NCBI RefSeq assembly: GCF_017639205.1
Contig: NZ_CP071139.1
Span: 1,488,001 to 1,552,000 of the forward strand
Source of the DNA: Streptomyces nojiriensis
Lineage (GTDB): Bacteria > Actinomycetota > Actinomycetes > Streptomycetales > Streptomycetaceae
Reading direction: 5' to 3'
DNA: 64,000 nt
Shown here: piece after piece, positions 1 to 8,380 of the stretch
How the letters are laid out: every line of letters begins with the position of its first letter
Position numbering within the stretch: the first letter of the stretch is position 1
Translations under genes and position numbers: made by a program
Notes under the pieces: model-generated
Seen by the model: only the letters and a program-made list of their open reading frames with translations
Told to the model about the DNA's origin: nothing
Databases searched by the model: none

Positions 1-555
1 ATCTCCCGGGCGAACCGTTCCGCGCTCGTCGTCGAGGGCGCCTACCAGCACATCCTGAACGACCTCTTCGCCTTCATCGGCACCGCGGTCGCCGGTCTGA
101 TCGTGCTGACCACCGGCTTCCGGCAGGCGGACGCGATCGCCACGCTGGTCGTGGTGGTGCTGATGGTCAAGGCGGGCTACGGGCTGGTCCGCGAGTCCGG
201 CCGGATCCTCCTGGAGGCCGCCCCGGCCCATGTGGACCCGGACGCGGTCGGCGACCGCCTCGTCGGGCACCCGCCCGTCACCGAGGTGCACGACCTGCAC
301 ATCTGGACGATCACCTCGGGCCAGGCGGCCCTGTCCGCGCACGTGCTGGTGGAGCCGGCGGGCGACTGCCACGCCGTACGCCGCGACCTGGAGCGGCTGC
401 TCGACAAGGAGTACGGGATCACGCACACCACCCTCCAGGTGGACCACGCCCAGGACTCCCTGCTCACGGTCGGCCGCGCGGGCGGGGGCGCCTCCGACGC
501 GCACTGCGCGGACGCGCACGGTCCGGTGCACCGGCAGGGCCCGCACGACCACTGA
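1..555 (+). CDS. Cation diffusion facilitator transporter, C-terminal part (cut by window edge)
   Basis: The reading frame is open from the first base, so the N-terminal membrane helices lie outside the window. The visible 184 residues begin just before a helix carrying HILND (an HxxxD motif, visible residues 17-21), the metal-binding pair of TM5 in CDF exporters. A second hydrophobic helix follows at about residues 45-62, then the cytoplasmic dimerisation domain (about 70-155) with VHDLHIWTI, typical of CzcD/ZitB-type proteins. The tail is His-rich and ends HGPVHRQGPHDH, plausibly an extra metal-binding region. The family exports Zn2+, Co2+ or Cd2+ by proton antiport; the actual metal cannot be told from this fragment. 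Confidence 0.9.
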   Translation: MSRANRSALVVEGAYQHILNDLFAFIGTAVAGLIVLTTGFRQADAIATLVVVVLMVKAGYGLVRESGRILLEAAPAHVDPDAVGDRLVGHPPVTEVHDLHIWTITSGQAALSAHVLVEPAGDCHAVRRDLERLLDKEYGITHTTLQVDHAQDSLLTVGRAGGGASDAHCADAHGPVHRQGPHDH

Positions 556-612
556 CGGCGGAACGCGCAACCGCGTCACTGACCGGGGTCCGTACGGGGC
601 ATGGATGTACCC

Positions 613-1092
613 ATGACACACAAACGCAGTGCCGGACTGCTCCTCTTCCGGCGGACCGGTCCGGAGCCGGAGCCCGGTGTCGAGGTACTCCTCGGACATA
701 TGGGCGGTCCGCTCTGGGCCGGGCGGAAGGCCGGTGACTGGGCCATCCCCAAGGGTGAATACGGGCCCGAGGAGACTCCGCGGGACGCGGCCCGCCGCGA
801 GTTCACCGAGGAGATCGGGCTGCCTCCGCCGGAGGGCGACTACCTGCCGCTGGGCGAGGTCCTCCTGACCAGCGGAAAGCTGGTGACGATCTGGGCGGTG
901 GAGGCGGATCTCGACCCCGCGCTGATGGTGCCCGGGACGTTCACGATGGAGTGGCCTCCGCACTCCGGGAACGTCCAGGAGTTCCCGGAGCTGGACCGGG
1001 TGGCCTGGTTTGCTCCGTCCCTGGCGCAAAACATGCTGATTCCTTCCCAACTCCCGTTTCTGGAACGCCTGTTGGAGCTGCTGAAGGTTTGA
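613..1092 (+). CDS. Nudix hydrolase
   Basis: A 159-residue protein with a complete Nudix box at residues 48-70 (G-x5-E-x7-REFTEEIGL), the Mg2+-binding and catalytic signature for hydrolysis of nucleoside diphosphates linked to another group. The RSAGLLLFRR start and the DWAIPKGEY strand resemble the diadenosine polyphosphate or ADP-ribose class, but the substrate cannot be assigned. I chose ATG 613 because homologous-looking N-termini begin MT(H)KRSAG. ATG 601 in the same frame is an alternative, and neither has a strong ribosome-binding site. It ends 48 bases before the next gene. Confidence 0.85.
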   Translation: MTHKRSAGLLLFRRTGPEPEPGVEVLLGHMGGPLWAGRKAGDWAIPKGEYGPEETPRDAARREFTEEIGLPPPEGDYLPLGEVLLTSGKLVTIWAVEADLDPALMVPGTFTMEWPPHSGNVQEFPELDRVAWFAPSLAQNMLIPSQLPFLERLLELLKV

Positions 1093-1140
1093 CCCACACT
1101 TGCACTTGCCAACACCCTTACCTGCATGGACATTGCACAC

Positions 1141-2394
1141 ATGACCAACGTCGTGCTGGTGGGGACCTTGGACACCAAGGGTGTGGAGTACGGCTGGCTG
1201 CGCGAGAGGCTGCTGCGCGCCGGCGTCGAAGTGGTACTGGTCGACACGGGAATCATGGGCGAACCCAGGGTGCCCGCCGACGTACCGCGTGAGGCGGTGG
1301 CCCGGGCGGCCGGAGCGGAACTGCCGGAACTGCGCACGGCCGCCGACCGGGGTGCGGCCGTGGCCACCATGGCGAGGGGTGCGGAGGCGACCCTCTTACG
1401 CCTGCACGCCGAGGGCAGGCTGCACGGGGTACTCGCCATCGGCGGGAGCGGCGGCACTTCCATCGCCACCCGGGCGATGCGCGCCCTGCCACTGGGCGTA
1501 CCGAAACTGATGGTCTCGTCCATGGCGTCCGGGGACGTCCGCCCCTACGTGGGCTCCTCGGACATCACGATGATGTACAGCGTGGTGGACATCGCGGGGA
1601 TCAACAGCATCTCCGCACCGGTCCTGGCGAACGCGGTCGCGGCTATCACCGGGATGGCCCGGGCCTACGCCCGTACCTCCGCGGAGGGCCGCCCGCCCCG
1701 GCTGGGCGCGGGCGGCCGCCCCCTGGTCGCGGCGAGCATGGCGGGCGTGACCACGGCCGGAGTGGACGCGGCGCGCGAGCGGCTGACGGAACTCGGCTAC
1801 GAGGTGCTGGTCTTCCACGTCAGCGGCACCGGCGGCCGCACCCTGGAGACCCTGGCCGGCCAGGGGATCTTCGCGGGCGTCCTCGACCTCACCCTCAGCG
1901 AGCTCGCCGACGACCTGTGCGGGGGTCTCCTCACCGCGGGCCCGGACCGGCTCAGCGCGGCCGGGCGGGCGGGAATCCCGCAGGTGGTGAGCCTGGGGGC
2001 GCTGGACATGGTGAAGTTCGGCCCGCTGGAGAGCCTGCCCCGGCAGGTCCGCGACCGGGGCGTCCACGTCCACAATCCGTCCATCACGGTGACCCGTACG
2101 ACCGCGGCCGAATGCGCGGAGCTCGGCCGCCGGGTCGCGGCGAAACTGTGCGCGGCGAGCGGCCCCACGGCGGTCTGCGTCCCGCTCCGTGGACTGTCCA
2201 CGCTCGGCGCGCCGGGCGGGCCTTACCATGACCCCGGCGCGGACCGGGCCCTGTTCTCCGCGCTGCGCGAGGGCCTGCGGGGCAGTGCCACGAGGCTCTA
2301 CGACTACGACACACACATCAACGATCCGGCCTTCGGGCGGGCGGCGGCCGACCGGCTGCACACCATGATCGGCGCCATGTCGGCCGCGGCCTGA
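1141..2394 (+). CDS. Tm-1-like ATP-binding domain protein (UPF0261)
   Basis: A 417-residue protein that opens with the family hallmark VVLVGTLDTKGVEY and contains a glycine-rich LAIGGSGGTSIAT loop near residue 100. Both belong to the UPF0261 family, which includes the N-terminal inhibitor domain of tomato Tm-1, where ATP binding has been shown. The bacterial role is not established. The C-terminal half (LRGLSTLGAPGGPYHDP near residue 355) fits the full family length. ATG 1141 gives the conserved N-terminus. ATG 1126 is an in-frame alternative, and no Shine-Dalgarno is visible for either, so a leaderless transcript is possible. Confidence 0.85.
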   Translation: MTNVVLVGTLDTKGVEYGWLRERLLRAGVEVVLVDTGIMGEPRVPADVPREAVARAAGAELPELRTAADRGAAVATMARGAEATLLRLHAEGRLHGVLAIGGSGGTSIATRAMRALPLGVPKLMVSSMASGDVRPYVGSSDITMMYSVVDIAGINSISAPVLANAVAAITGMARAYARTSAEGRPPRLGAGGRPLVAASMAGVTTAGVDAARERLTELGYEVLVFHVSGTGGRTLETLAGQGIFAGVLDLTLSELADDLCGGLLTAGPDRLSAAGRAGIPQVVSLGALDMVKFGPLESLPRQVRDRGVHVHNPSITVTRTTAAECAELGRRVAAKLCAASGPTAVCVPLRGLSTLGAPGGPYHDPGADRALFSALREGLRGSATRLYDYDTHINDPAFGRAAADRLHTMIGAMSAAA

Positions 2395-2543
2395 GCCGTC
2401 CGCCGTGGTTGGGAACCGGCCACGGCGGAAACCACGTCCCTTGGGGCGTCCGGTCCGGGGAGGGCCGGTGGACGCCGGTCCGGGACCGGTCGGAGCGTCC
2501 GAGCGATGCGGCGGCGCCACACGGCAGGCAGGGGGCAGGAACG

Positions 2544-4166
2544 ATGGACGACACGCGGGCGGCATGGTCGGTCCCCGGTTACACCGAGGTCCGTGAGCTG
2601 GGTTCGGGCGGCAGCGGCCGCGTGGTGCTCGCCGTCCACGACGGCACGGGCACCCCGGTCGCGGTGAAGTACCTCAGCGACCGGCTGCGCCGGGATCCGG
2701 CGTTCGTCGGGGAGTTCCGGGCCGAGGCCCGCCTCTTGGGCGGGCTGCAGACCCCGTACGTGGTCAGGCTGTACGAGTACGTGGAGGCGTCCGGCGGCGC
2801 GGCCATCGTCATGGAGCTGGTGGACGGCATCTCCCTGCGCGCGCTGCTGAAGCAGTCCGGGCGGGCCGACGCCGAGGCCGCGCTGGTGGTGCTCAAGGGG
2901 TCCCTGCTGGGGCTGGCCGCGGCGCACCGGGCGGGCGTCGTCCACCGGGACTACAAGCCGGAGAACGTGCTGGTCGCGCCGGACGGCTCGTCGAAGCTGG
3001 TGGACTTCGGGATCGCGGCGAACCGGGGCAGCACGCCCGGCGTGGCCGGAACCCCCGCCTACATGGCTCCCGAGCAGTGGCAGGGCCGGCCGGCCTCGCC
3101 CGCGGCCGACGTGTACGCGGCGACGGCGACCTTCTTCGAGTGCCTCACCGGCCGCAAGCCCTACGACGGGGAGAACTTCGCCGAACTCGCCGTCCAGCAC
3201 ATCGAGGCGCCGGTGCCGGAGACGGAAGCGCCCGAGCCCGTACGTCCGCTGATCCGGCGCGGCCTCGCGAAGGCGCCCGAGCAGCGGCCGGAGAACGCCG
3301 AGGCGTTCGTGGCCGAGCTGGAGGGCGTGGCGCTGGCGGCGTACGGGCCCGAGTGGGAGGAGCGCGGGCAGCGCAAGCTGGCGGCGCTGGCCGCCCTGCT
3401 GCCGCTGCTGTTCCCCTCGGCGGGCGGCGCCGCGGCCGGTACCACGGCGTTCGCCACGACCACGGTGCCCAGCGGTTCCGGCTGGGCTCCGGGGCGCCGC
3501 GGCTGGCTCGCGGCGGGCCTGGCGCTGGTACTGGGAACCGTACTGGTCCTGACGACGGACGCGATCGGCGCGGCCCCGGACGCGGCTTCGGCGGTGAGCG
3601 CCTTCGCCACGACGAGCGCGGCCCCGCCCGGGTCGGCCTCGCCGAGCGCGAGCGCGAGCCCGAGCGCGACGGACTCCGCCTCCCCTTCGCCCAGTCCGAG
3701 CCCCACGGCGTCCCCGAGCCCCTCGCCGTCGGCGTCCGGGTCGCCGTCGCCTTCTCCCTCGTGGTCGGCGAGCCCCACCCCGAAGCCGACGGTGAGCTGG
3801 TCGCCCACGCCGACCCCGACCCCGACGCCCACTCCGACGCTGAAGGTCACGGACGTCTCCGTCACGCTCAAGACCGGCGTCTACCGCGGAGACGCGGCCG
3901 TCTCGGTCACCTCCCAGGGCACCGGCTCGGTCACCGTGACGGTGGAGTGGTTCCTGGGCGGCGCGCAGGGCTCCTACTCCGTCGCCGACGGATCGGAACA
4001 GTTCGTGGTCCCGGCCGGCTCGACGGTCACCCAGGTCAGGTCCCACGCCTTCGCACGCGACCGCGGCTGCTACGGCGGGGTACGGGTCACCACCAAGCCC
4101 ACCGCCGGGAACAAGTCCGCGTCGGCCTCGCAGTACCTGCTGCGCTGCCAGGAGGTGCCCCGATGA
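2544..4166 (+). CDS. Membrane-anchored Ser/Thr protein kinase (PknB-like)
   Basis: A 540-residue kinase. The N-terminal Hanks domain (about 12-265) has the glycine loop LGSGGSG at 19-25, invariant Lys in VAVK (K42), catalytic loop HRDYKPEN (H134, D136; the usual Leu is Tyr), DFG at 154-156 and MAPEQW. A transmembrane helix lies near 318-340 (RGWLAAGLALVLGTVLVL). It is followed by a Ser/Pro-rich linker (about 355-430) made of SPSPS and PTPTP runs, then a compact extracellular domain with two cysteines that may act as sensor. Start ATG 2544 has a GGCAGGA upstream sequence. The stop overlaps the next start (ATGA at 4163), so the two are translationally coupled. Confidence 0.93.
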   Translation: MDDTRAAWSVPGYTEVRELGSGGSGRVVLAVHDGTGTPVAVKYLSDRLRRDPAFVGEFRAEARLLGGLQTPYVVRLYEYVEASGGAAIVMELVDGISLRALLKQSGRADAEAALVVLKGSLLGLAAAHRAGVVHRDYKPENVLVAPDGSSKLVDFGIAANRGSTPGVAGTPAYMAPEQWQGRPASPAADVYAATATFFECLTGRKPYDGENFAELAVQHIEAPVPETEAPEPVRPLIRRGLAKAPEQRPENAEAFVAELEGVALAAYGPEWEERGQRKLAALAALLPLLFPSAGGAAAGTTAFATTTVPSGSGWAPGRRGWLAAGLALVLGTVLVLTTDAIGAAPDAASAVSAFATTSAAPPGSASPSASASPSATDSASPSPSPSPTASPSPSPSASGSPSPSPSWSASPTPKPTVSWSPTPTPTPTPTPTLKVTDVSVTLKTGVYRGDAAVSVTSQGTGSVTVTVEWFLGGAQGSYSVADGSEQFVVPAGSTVTQVRSHAFARDRGCYGGVRVTTKPTAGNKSASASQYLLRCQEVPR

Positions 4167-4786
4167 GCGGTTCCGGCGCCCCCGAGGGCGACGACTACAG
4201 CGCCACCGTCCTCGGCAGCCACTGGTTCAGCGGCCCCCCGGACACCACCAAGAGGATGGCTCCCGAGGAGGTGGCCCCCGACCGGGTCGAGGGCTCCGTG
4301 CTCCGGTTCGGGCCCGGGGTGACCGCGGCCATGCCCGCGCCGTTCCCCGTCGACGTCGGGGCGGCCGTCGCGCCGCCGCCCCGGCGGCGCCCGGCCGGGC
4401 TGCGGCGGTACGCCCTCGCGGCGCTCGTCCTGGCCGCGGTCCTCGCGTACCTGGGGTGGCAGCGGCTGGGGCCCGGCATCGAGGTCCGGGGCGTGGCCGT
4501 GAGCACCGATCCCAAGGGCCCGGCCTGTGACGCTGCGGCCGATGTGGTGGCCGTCGTGGCGACCAACGGGCGCCCGGGCACCCTCACCTACCGGTGGGTG
4601 CGCAGCGACGGCACCCGGTCCGAGCAGCTGACCGAGCGGGTACCGCGCGGGCAGCGGGAGGCCCGGCTGCACCTGCTGTGGACCTTCCGGGGCACGGGTA
4701 GCTACCCGGCGAGGGCGGAACTGCAGCTGGTGTCGCCCGGTCGGGGCACGGCCGCGGTGGACTTCACGTACCGCTGTTCCCCGTAG
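4163..4786 (+). CDS. Kinase-coupled single-pass membrane protein, unknown function
   Basis: A 207-residue protein whose ATG overlaps the kinase stop codon, implying co-translation. The cytoplasmic N-terminus (about 1-75) carries DYSATVLGSHWF and many acidic and Pro residues. A single transmembrane helix follows at about 82-98 (ALAALVLAAVLAYLGW), then an extracellular domain of about 105 residues with two cysteines, near residues 121 and 205. That domain reads like an Ig-type beta sandwich (TLTYRWVRSDG). I infer a substrate or partner of the upstream kinase, since its Thr/Ser-rich N-terminus would face the kinase domain. I do not recognise a named family. Confidence 0.75.
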   Translation: MSGSGAPEGDDYSATVLGSHWFSGPPDTTKRMAPEEVAPDRVEGSVLRFGPGVTAAMPAPFPVDVGAAVAPPPRRRPAGLRRYALAALVLAAVLAYLGWQRLGPGIEVRGVAVSTDPKGPACDAAADVVAVVATNGRPGTLTYRWVRSDGTRSEQLTERVPRGQREARLHLLWTFRGTGSYPARAELQLVSPGRGTAAVDFTYRCSP

Positions 4787-5108
4787 CGGACGCGGCCGCG
4801 GTGCAGGGCAGCCGGATGACGGCGAGCCCGCCGTCGAGGTCGACCCTGGTGCGCGGCGGGGCGCCGTCCTCCTCGTCGTCACGCATGACGAGGGCGCTCT
4901 GCCGCTCCTTGAGCTCGTTCTGCTTGCCCGGCGAGAAGCTGGCGTGCAGCTGCTCGAAGCCGGTGGCGGACACCTGCCCCTGACGGCCGTTCCACCGCCA
5001 GGGCAGCAGCCCGGCGCGGCCCGCGCGGAGCAGTGCCAGGTCGAGGAAGGCCACGGCGGTGAGCACCAGCGCCAGACCGGGAAGGGTCATGAAGATGACG
5101 AAGCCCAT
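4764..5108 (-). CDS. Small membrane protein (DUF6191-like)
   Basis: A 114-residue protein starting MGFVIFMTLPGLALVLTAVA, one N-terminal membrane helix followed by a basic, cytoplasmic-looking region (LPWRWNGRQGQVSATGFEQ) and an acidic RDDEEDGAPPRTR segment. The pattern matches small Streptomyces proteins grouped as DUF6191, but the assignment is from memory and the function is unknown. Its last 23 bases overlap the end of the convergent kinase-associated gene, so the two share a 3' boundary. The start at 5108 was chosen because the upstream in-frame extension is low-complexity Arg/Pro/Gly sequence. Confidence 0.7.
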   Translation of the reverse strand: MGFVIFMTLPGLALVLTAVAFLDLALLRAGRAGLLPWRWNGRQGQVSATGFEQLHASFSPGKQNELKERQSALVMRDDEEDGAPPRTRVDLDGGLAVIRLPCTAAASATGNSGT

Positions 5109-5216
5109 GCGGCGACGGTAGCCCAAGCCGGGCCGCGGCCGTTCGGCCGTTCGACCGAGGGGCCGGCCGAGGCAGGTCCGGCCGTTCGGGTCCGGCGGTC
5201 CGGCCGAAGCGCGGGA

Positions 5217-5249
5217 GGCCCGCGGCCACTTCGGGAGTGGCCGCGGGCC
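5217..5249 (-). terminator. Rho-independent-type hairpin after the GNAT-AAA+ gene
   Basis: A perfect inverted repeat with 14-base arms (GGCCCGCGGCCACT / AGTGGCCGCGGGCC) around a TCGGG loop. It lies about 60 bases downstream of the stop of the minus-strand gene that ends at 5308. A T-rich tail is absent, as is common for Streptomyces terminators. Its loop core recurs in another hairpin at 41022-41053. Confidence 0.7.
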
Positions 5250-5307
5250 GTTTCGCATTCCGCCCCCGCCGCAACCGGGGGACGGACGTCAGGGGCTCCG
5301 ACCGGGG

Positions 5308-6597
5308 TCAGAACCGGGCGTGCGCGGTGATGTCCGCCTCGAACTCGCCCGTCATCGCCGGGGTCACCGTCGGCCGGCACTGCCGGACCGCCGCCAGGTA
5401 GTCCCGCGTGGTCGCGCCCAGCTGCGCGGCCGCCGCGCCCCGTGCGCCCACCGCCTCCAGGTCCCGTTCGAAGGACACCTGCGCCGCGATCCGCGCCGCG
5501 TGCTCGATGTCGGCGGGCGTGAACAGCTCGGTGGCCGCCACCAGGGCGTCCACGTCGACGTCCGCGCGGCCCGCCGTGTAGCGGGACCAGATGGCGGCGC
5601 GCGCCCCGGCGTCCGGGGTGCCGATCGGGATCAGGTAGTCGAAGCGCCCGGGCCGCAGGAAGGCCGGGTCGAGGGACCGGATGGAGTTGGTGGCGCACAC
5701 CAGCAGCCGCTCGTCGCCCTCCCGGAAGCCCGGTATCAGCTTCAGCAGCTCGTTCGTCACCCCGTGGATCCCGCCGGGCTGCGCGGGCTCGGTGCGCACC
5801 GGTGCGATCTCCTCGACCTCGTCGATGAAGACGAGTACGCGCTCGAGCTCGGCGATCCGGGCGAACGCGTCGCGCAGCGCGGCCGCCAGGTTGCCCTCGT
5901 CGGCGAGGCGGGAGGGCAGCAGTTCCACGAAGGGCCAGCCGAGCCGGGAGGCGATGGCCCGGGCGAAGGTGGTCTTGCCGGTGCCGGGCGGGCCGAAGAG
6001 GGTGATGGCGCGCGGCGGCCGCACCCCGTGCGAGGCGGCCCGCTCGGGCTCGGCGAGCGGCAGCACCACGCGCCGCTCGATGAGGTCCTTCTCCTTCTCC
6101 ATGCCGGCGACCTTGGCCCACAGGTCGTTCGGCAGGAAGCGGCCGCCGAGGTCGTCGAGGAGGCCCGCGGCCGGTCCGTGCAGCGGCTCCGTCTTCTCGA
6201 AGTAGGCGACGGCCGGCTGCCGGGTGTACCCGGCGTTGAGGAGGCCCTCGCCGAGCATGTCCTCCTCGGGCAGGACGTAGGCGATGCGGCCGACGCGCGC
6301 GGCGATGAGCCGTCGCTCCAGTTCGACGAGCAGGGCGCTGGCCAGGCCCCGGCCCCGCCAGCCGGCGGCGATCGCGATGCGCATGACCCAGGCCCGTTCG
6401 CCGGTGACGCAGGCGAGCGCCGCGCCGATGGGGACGCCCTGGTGGACGGCGACCACACAGGGCTGGCGGTCGGTCAGCGCGCCGATGCACTCGGCGAGCG
6501 AGAAGACGGACTCCTGGCCGAGTTCGGCCGTGGTGTCGATCAGATGGACCACCGCTGCGAGATCGCTCTCGCGGTAGTCGTGGATGAGCCAGTTCAC
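5308..6597 (-). CDS. GNAT acetyltransferase-AAA+ ATPase fusion
   Basis: A 429-residue two-domain protein. Residues 1-150 are a GNAT fold: DYRESDLAAVVHLI opening, then VMRIAIAAGWRGRGLASAL with the acetyl-CoA-binding R-G-x-G-x-A loop. Residues about 165-410 are an AAA+ module with Walker A GPPGTGKT (near 202), Walker B VLVFIDEVEEI (near 255), sensor-1 VCATNS and arginine-finger region LRPGRFD, closest in style to FtsH/CDC48-like ATPases. Neither domain looks degraded. The combination suggests ATP-driven remodelling linked to acetylation, or a GNAT domain serving as substrate recogniser. I know of no assigned function. It stands alone, with a hairpin downstream and a divergent neighbour. Confidence 0.9.
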   Translation of the reverse strand: MNWLIHDYRESDLAAVVHLIDTTAELGQESVFSLAECIGALTDRQPCVVAVHQGVPIGAALACVTGERAWVMRIAIAAGWRGRGLASALLVELERRLIAARVGRIAYVLPEEDMLGEGLLNAGYTRQPAVAYFEKTEPLHGPAAGLLDDLGGRFLPNDLWAKVAGMEKEKDLIERRVVLPLAEPERAASHGVRPPRAITLFGPPGTGKTTFARAIASRLGWPFVELLPSRLADEGNLAAALRDAFARIAELERVLVFIDEVEEIAPVRTEPAQPGGIHGVTNELLKLIPGFREGDERLLVCATNSIRSLDPAFLRPGRFDYLIPIGTPDAGARAAIWSRYTAGRADVDVDALVAATELFTPADIEHAARIAAQVSFERDLEAVGARGAAAAQLGATTRDYLAAVRQCRPTVTPAMTGEFEADITAHARF

Positions 6598-6756
6598 CGG
6601 GTACCGCCCCTCGTTCGTGCTCCTGCGGCGAGGCTAGGGCGGGCGGGCCGGACGATCACGCTCCGTGGTGCACAACACCCGGTCCGGAAACCGTCCGTGG
6701 CGTCCATAGACTGGTGCTTTCCGCCGACGCCCCGCACCGAGGATCAGCGCACCTTC

Positions 6757-8241
6757 ATGCCTTCCGACATATCCGCCATATCTGAGTCCCGGAGTCGGCG
6801 CCTTCTGGTGTGGCTGGTCCCCCTGCTGTGGACCCTGGGGCTCGGTCTGTGGGGGCTCTCCCGGCAGGACAGCGTGTGGCGGGACGAGGCCGCGACCTGG
6901 CAGGTGGCCGGGCGGTCGCCGGGCGAGATATGGGCGATGCTCGGACACGTGGACGCCGTGCACGGTCTCTACTACCTGCTGATGCACTGCCTCTTCGAGG
7001 TGTTCGGGGCGAGTACGGCGACGCTGCGGCTGCCGTCGGTGCTGGCCGTCTCGGCCGCCGCGGCGTGCGTGGCGCTGATCGGGCGGCGCCTGGCCGGGTT
7101 CTGGGCGGGGCTCGGCGGCGGGCTGGCCCTCGGGCTGTTGCCGGCGGTCCAGTTCTACCTCCAGGAGGGCCGTCCGTACGCGCTGGTCGCGGCGGGGGCC
7201 GGGCTCGCGACGCTGCTGCTGGTCTCGCTCCTGGAGCGCCGGCCCGGGCGGCGGACCTGGCCGCGCTGGGCGGCGTACGGGATCACGGTGCTGGTGTGCG
7301 CCCTGCTGAACTGGCTGTCCCTGCTGGTCCTGCCCGCGCACGCGGCGACCCTGGGGTGGGTGCGGGCCGGGCGGGGGGCGTGGCTGCGCTGGGCGGTGTA
7401 CGCCTCGGGCGCGGTGGCGGGGGCGCTGCCGCTGATCCTGTTCAGCCGCGACCAGTCCGACCAGGTGTCCTGGATACCGCCGCTGACCTGGCACATGCTG
7501 ATCGGGCCGGGGATCCTCCTGGCGATCGGCGGGCTGGGCGCGTGGGCGGACCGGTCGGGCCGGTCGGGCCGTCCGGACTGCAAGGCGCTCTCGGTGGCGG
7601 CGGTCGGCCTGCCGCTGCTGGCGGTGCCGCAGCTCGGGCTGATCGGGCTGTCCCTGGTGCAGCCGCTGTTCCAGGACCGGTACGTGCTGTTCAGCATGGT
7701 GGGGCTGGCGCTGCTGATCGGCGCCGCCCTGGGCACCGCCGTAGGGGCTTGCGCGCCCCGCTTCCCGAGGGCGGCGGATCTGCTGGTGCCGGGCGTGGCC
7801 GGGCTGTCGGTGCTGGCCCTGCTGCCGGTGGAACTGGACAAGCGGGCCCCGGCCAGCCGGATCGACGACGTGCTCGCCGTGGCCGCCGAGGTGGCCGGGC
7901 TGAAGCGGGACGGGGACGCGGTGCTGTTCGTCCCGGCCGCGCGACGGGACACGGCGCTGGTCTCCCCCGGCGCCTTCGGGGGCCTGGCCGATGTGGCGCT
8001 GGCCGCGTCGCCGGCCGCGTCGGCCACCCTGAAGGGCGAGGAGGCGGACCCCGCGCGGATCCGGGCGGCGCTGCTCGGGCAGCGGCGGGTGCTGCTGGTG
8101 ACGGACGCGGAGAAGGTGGCGAAGCCGCCGTCGGCGGAGCGGGACCAGGCCAAGGCGGCGGTCCTGCGGGAGCACTTCGCGGTGGTGGCGGACCGGCAGG
8201 TGCGGGGGCGCCGGGTGACGGTGTACGAGCGGCGCGGATAG
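6757..8241 (+). CDS. Membrane glycosyltransferase, family 39-like
   Basis: A 494-residue polytopic protein starting MPSDISAISESRSRRLL. It has roughly nine to eleven hydrophobic segments and a first extracytoplasmic loop with WRDEAATWQVA, the D-E pair expected for polyprenyl-phosphate-dependent GT-C glycosyltransferases (ArnT/PMT-like). HGLYYLLMH and the VLAVSAAAACVALIGRRLAG region are also typical. It probably transfers mannose or another sugar from a lipid-linked donor to an exported acceptor; the acceptor is unknown. The soluble C-terminus (about 400-494) is the periplasmic-side domain. A GAGGATC sequence 11 bases upstream is a weak ribosome-binding site. It is a monocistronic unit with a divergent neighbour. 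Confidence 0.85.
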   Translation: MPSDISAISESRSRRLLVWLVPLLWTLGLGLWGLSRQDSVWRDEAATWQVAGRSPGEIWAMLGHVDAVHGLYYLLMHCLFEVFGASTATLRLPSVLAVSAAAACVALIGRRLAGFWAGLGGGLALGLLPAVQFYLQEGRPYALVAAGAGLATLLLVSLLERRPGRRTWPRWAAYGITVLVCALLNWLSLLVLPAHAATLGWVRAGRGAWLRWAVYASGAVAGALPLILFSRDQSDQVSWIPPLTWHMLIGPGILLAIGGLGAWADRSGRSGRPDCKALSVAAVGLPLLAVPQLGLIGLSLVQPLFQDRYVLFSMVGLALLIGAALGTAVGACAPRFPRAADLLVPGVAGLSVLALLPVELDKRAPASRIDDVLAVAAEVAGLKRDGDAVLFVPAARRDTALVSPGAFGGLADVALAASPAASATLKGEEADPARIRAALLGQRRVLLVTDAEKVAKPPSAERDQAKAAVLREHFAVVADRQVRGRRVTVYERRG

Positions 8242-8380
8242 CCGCCGATCGCCTGCCGAGATCCGACATAGCGGGTCCTGTCAGGCATGCCCCGAGCTTC
8301 ACACGGCCTTCACGGAATTCACAGGAGATTCATACGGAACACCGTCCTCCGGACATAGGTTCGGCGGGCAGGGTGGAAAA

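Noticed and set aside
1396..4046. Long open frames on the minus strand opposite the UPF0261 and kinase genes
   Set aside because: Arg/Gly/Pro/Ala-rich translations without conserved motifs, exactly antisense to well-supported genes; a GC-bias effect.
5320..6756. In-frame N-terminal extension of the glycosyltransferase frame
   Set aside because: It is antisense to the GNAT-AAA+ gene with low-complexity residues; ATG 6757 gives the proper membrane-protein start.
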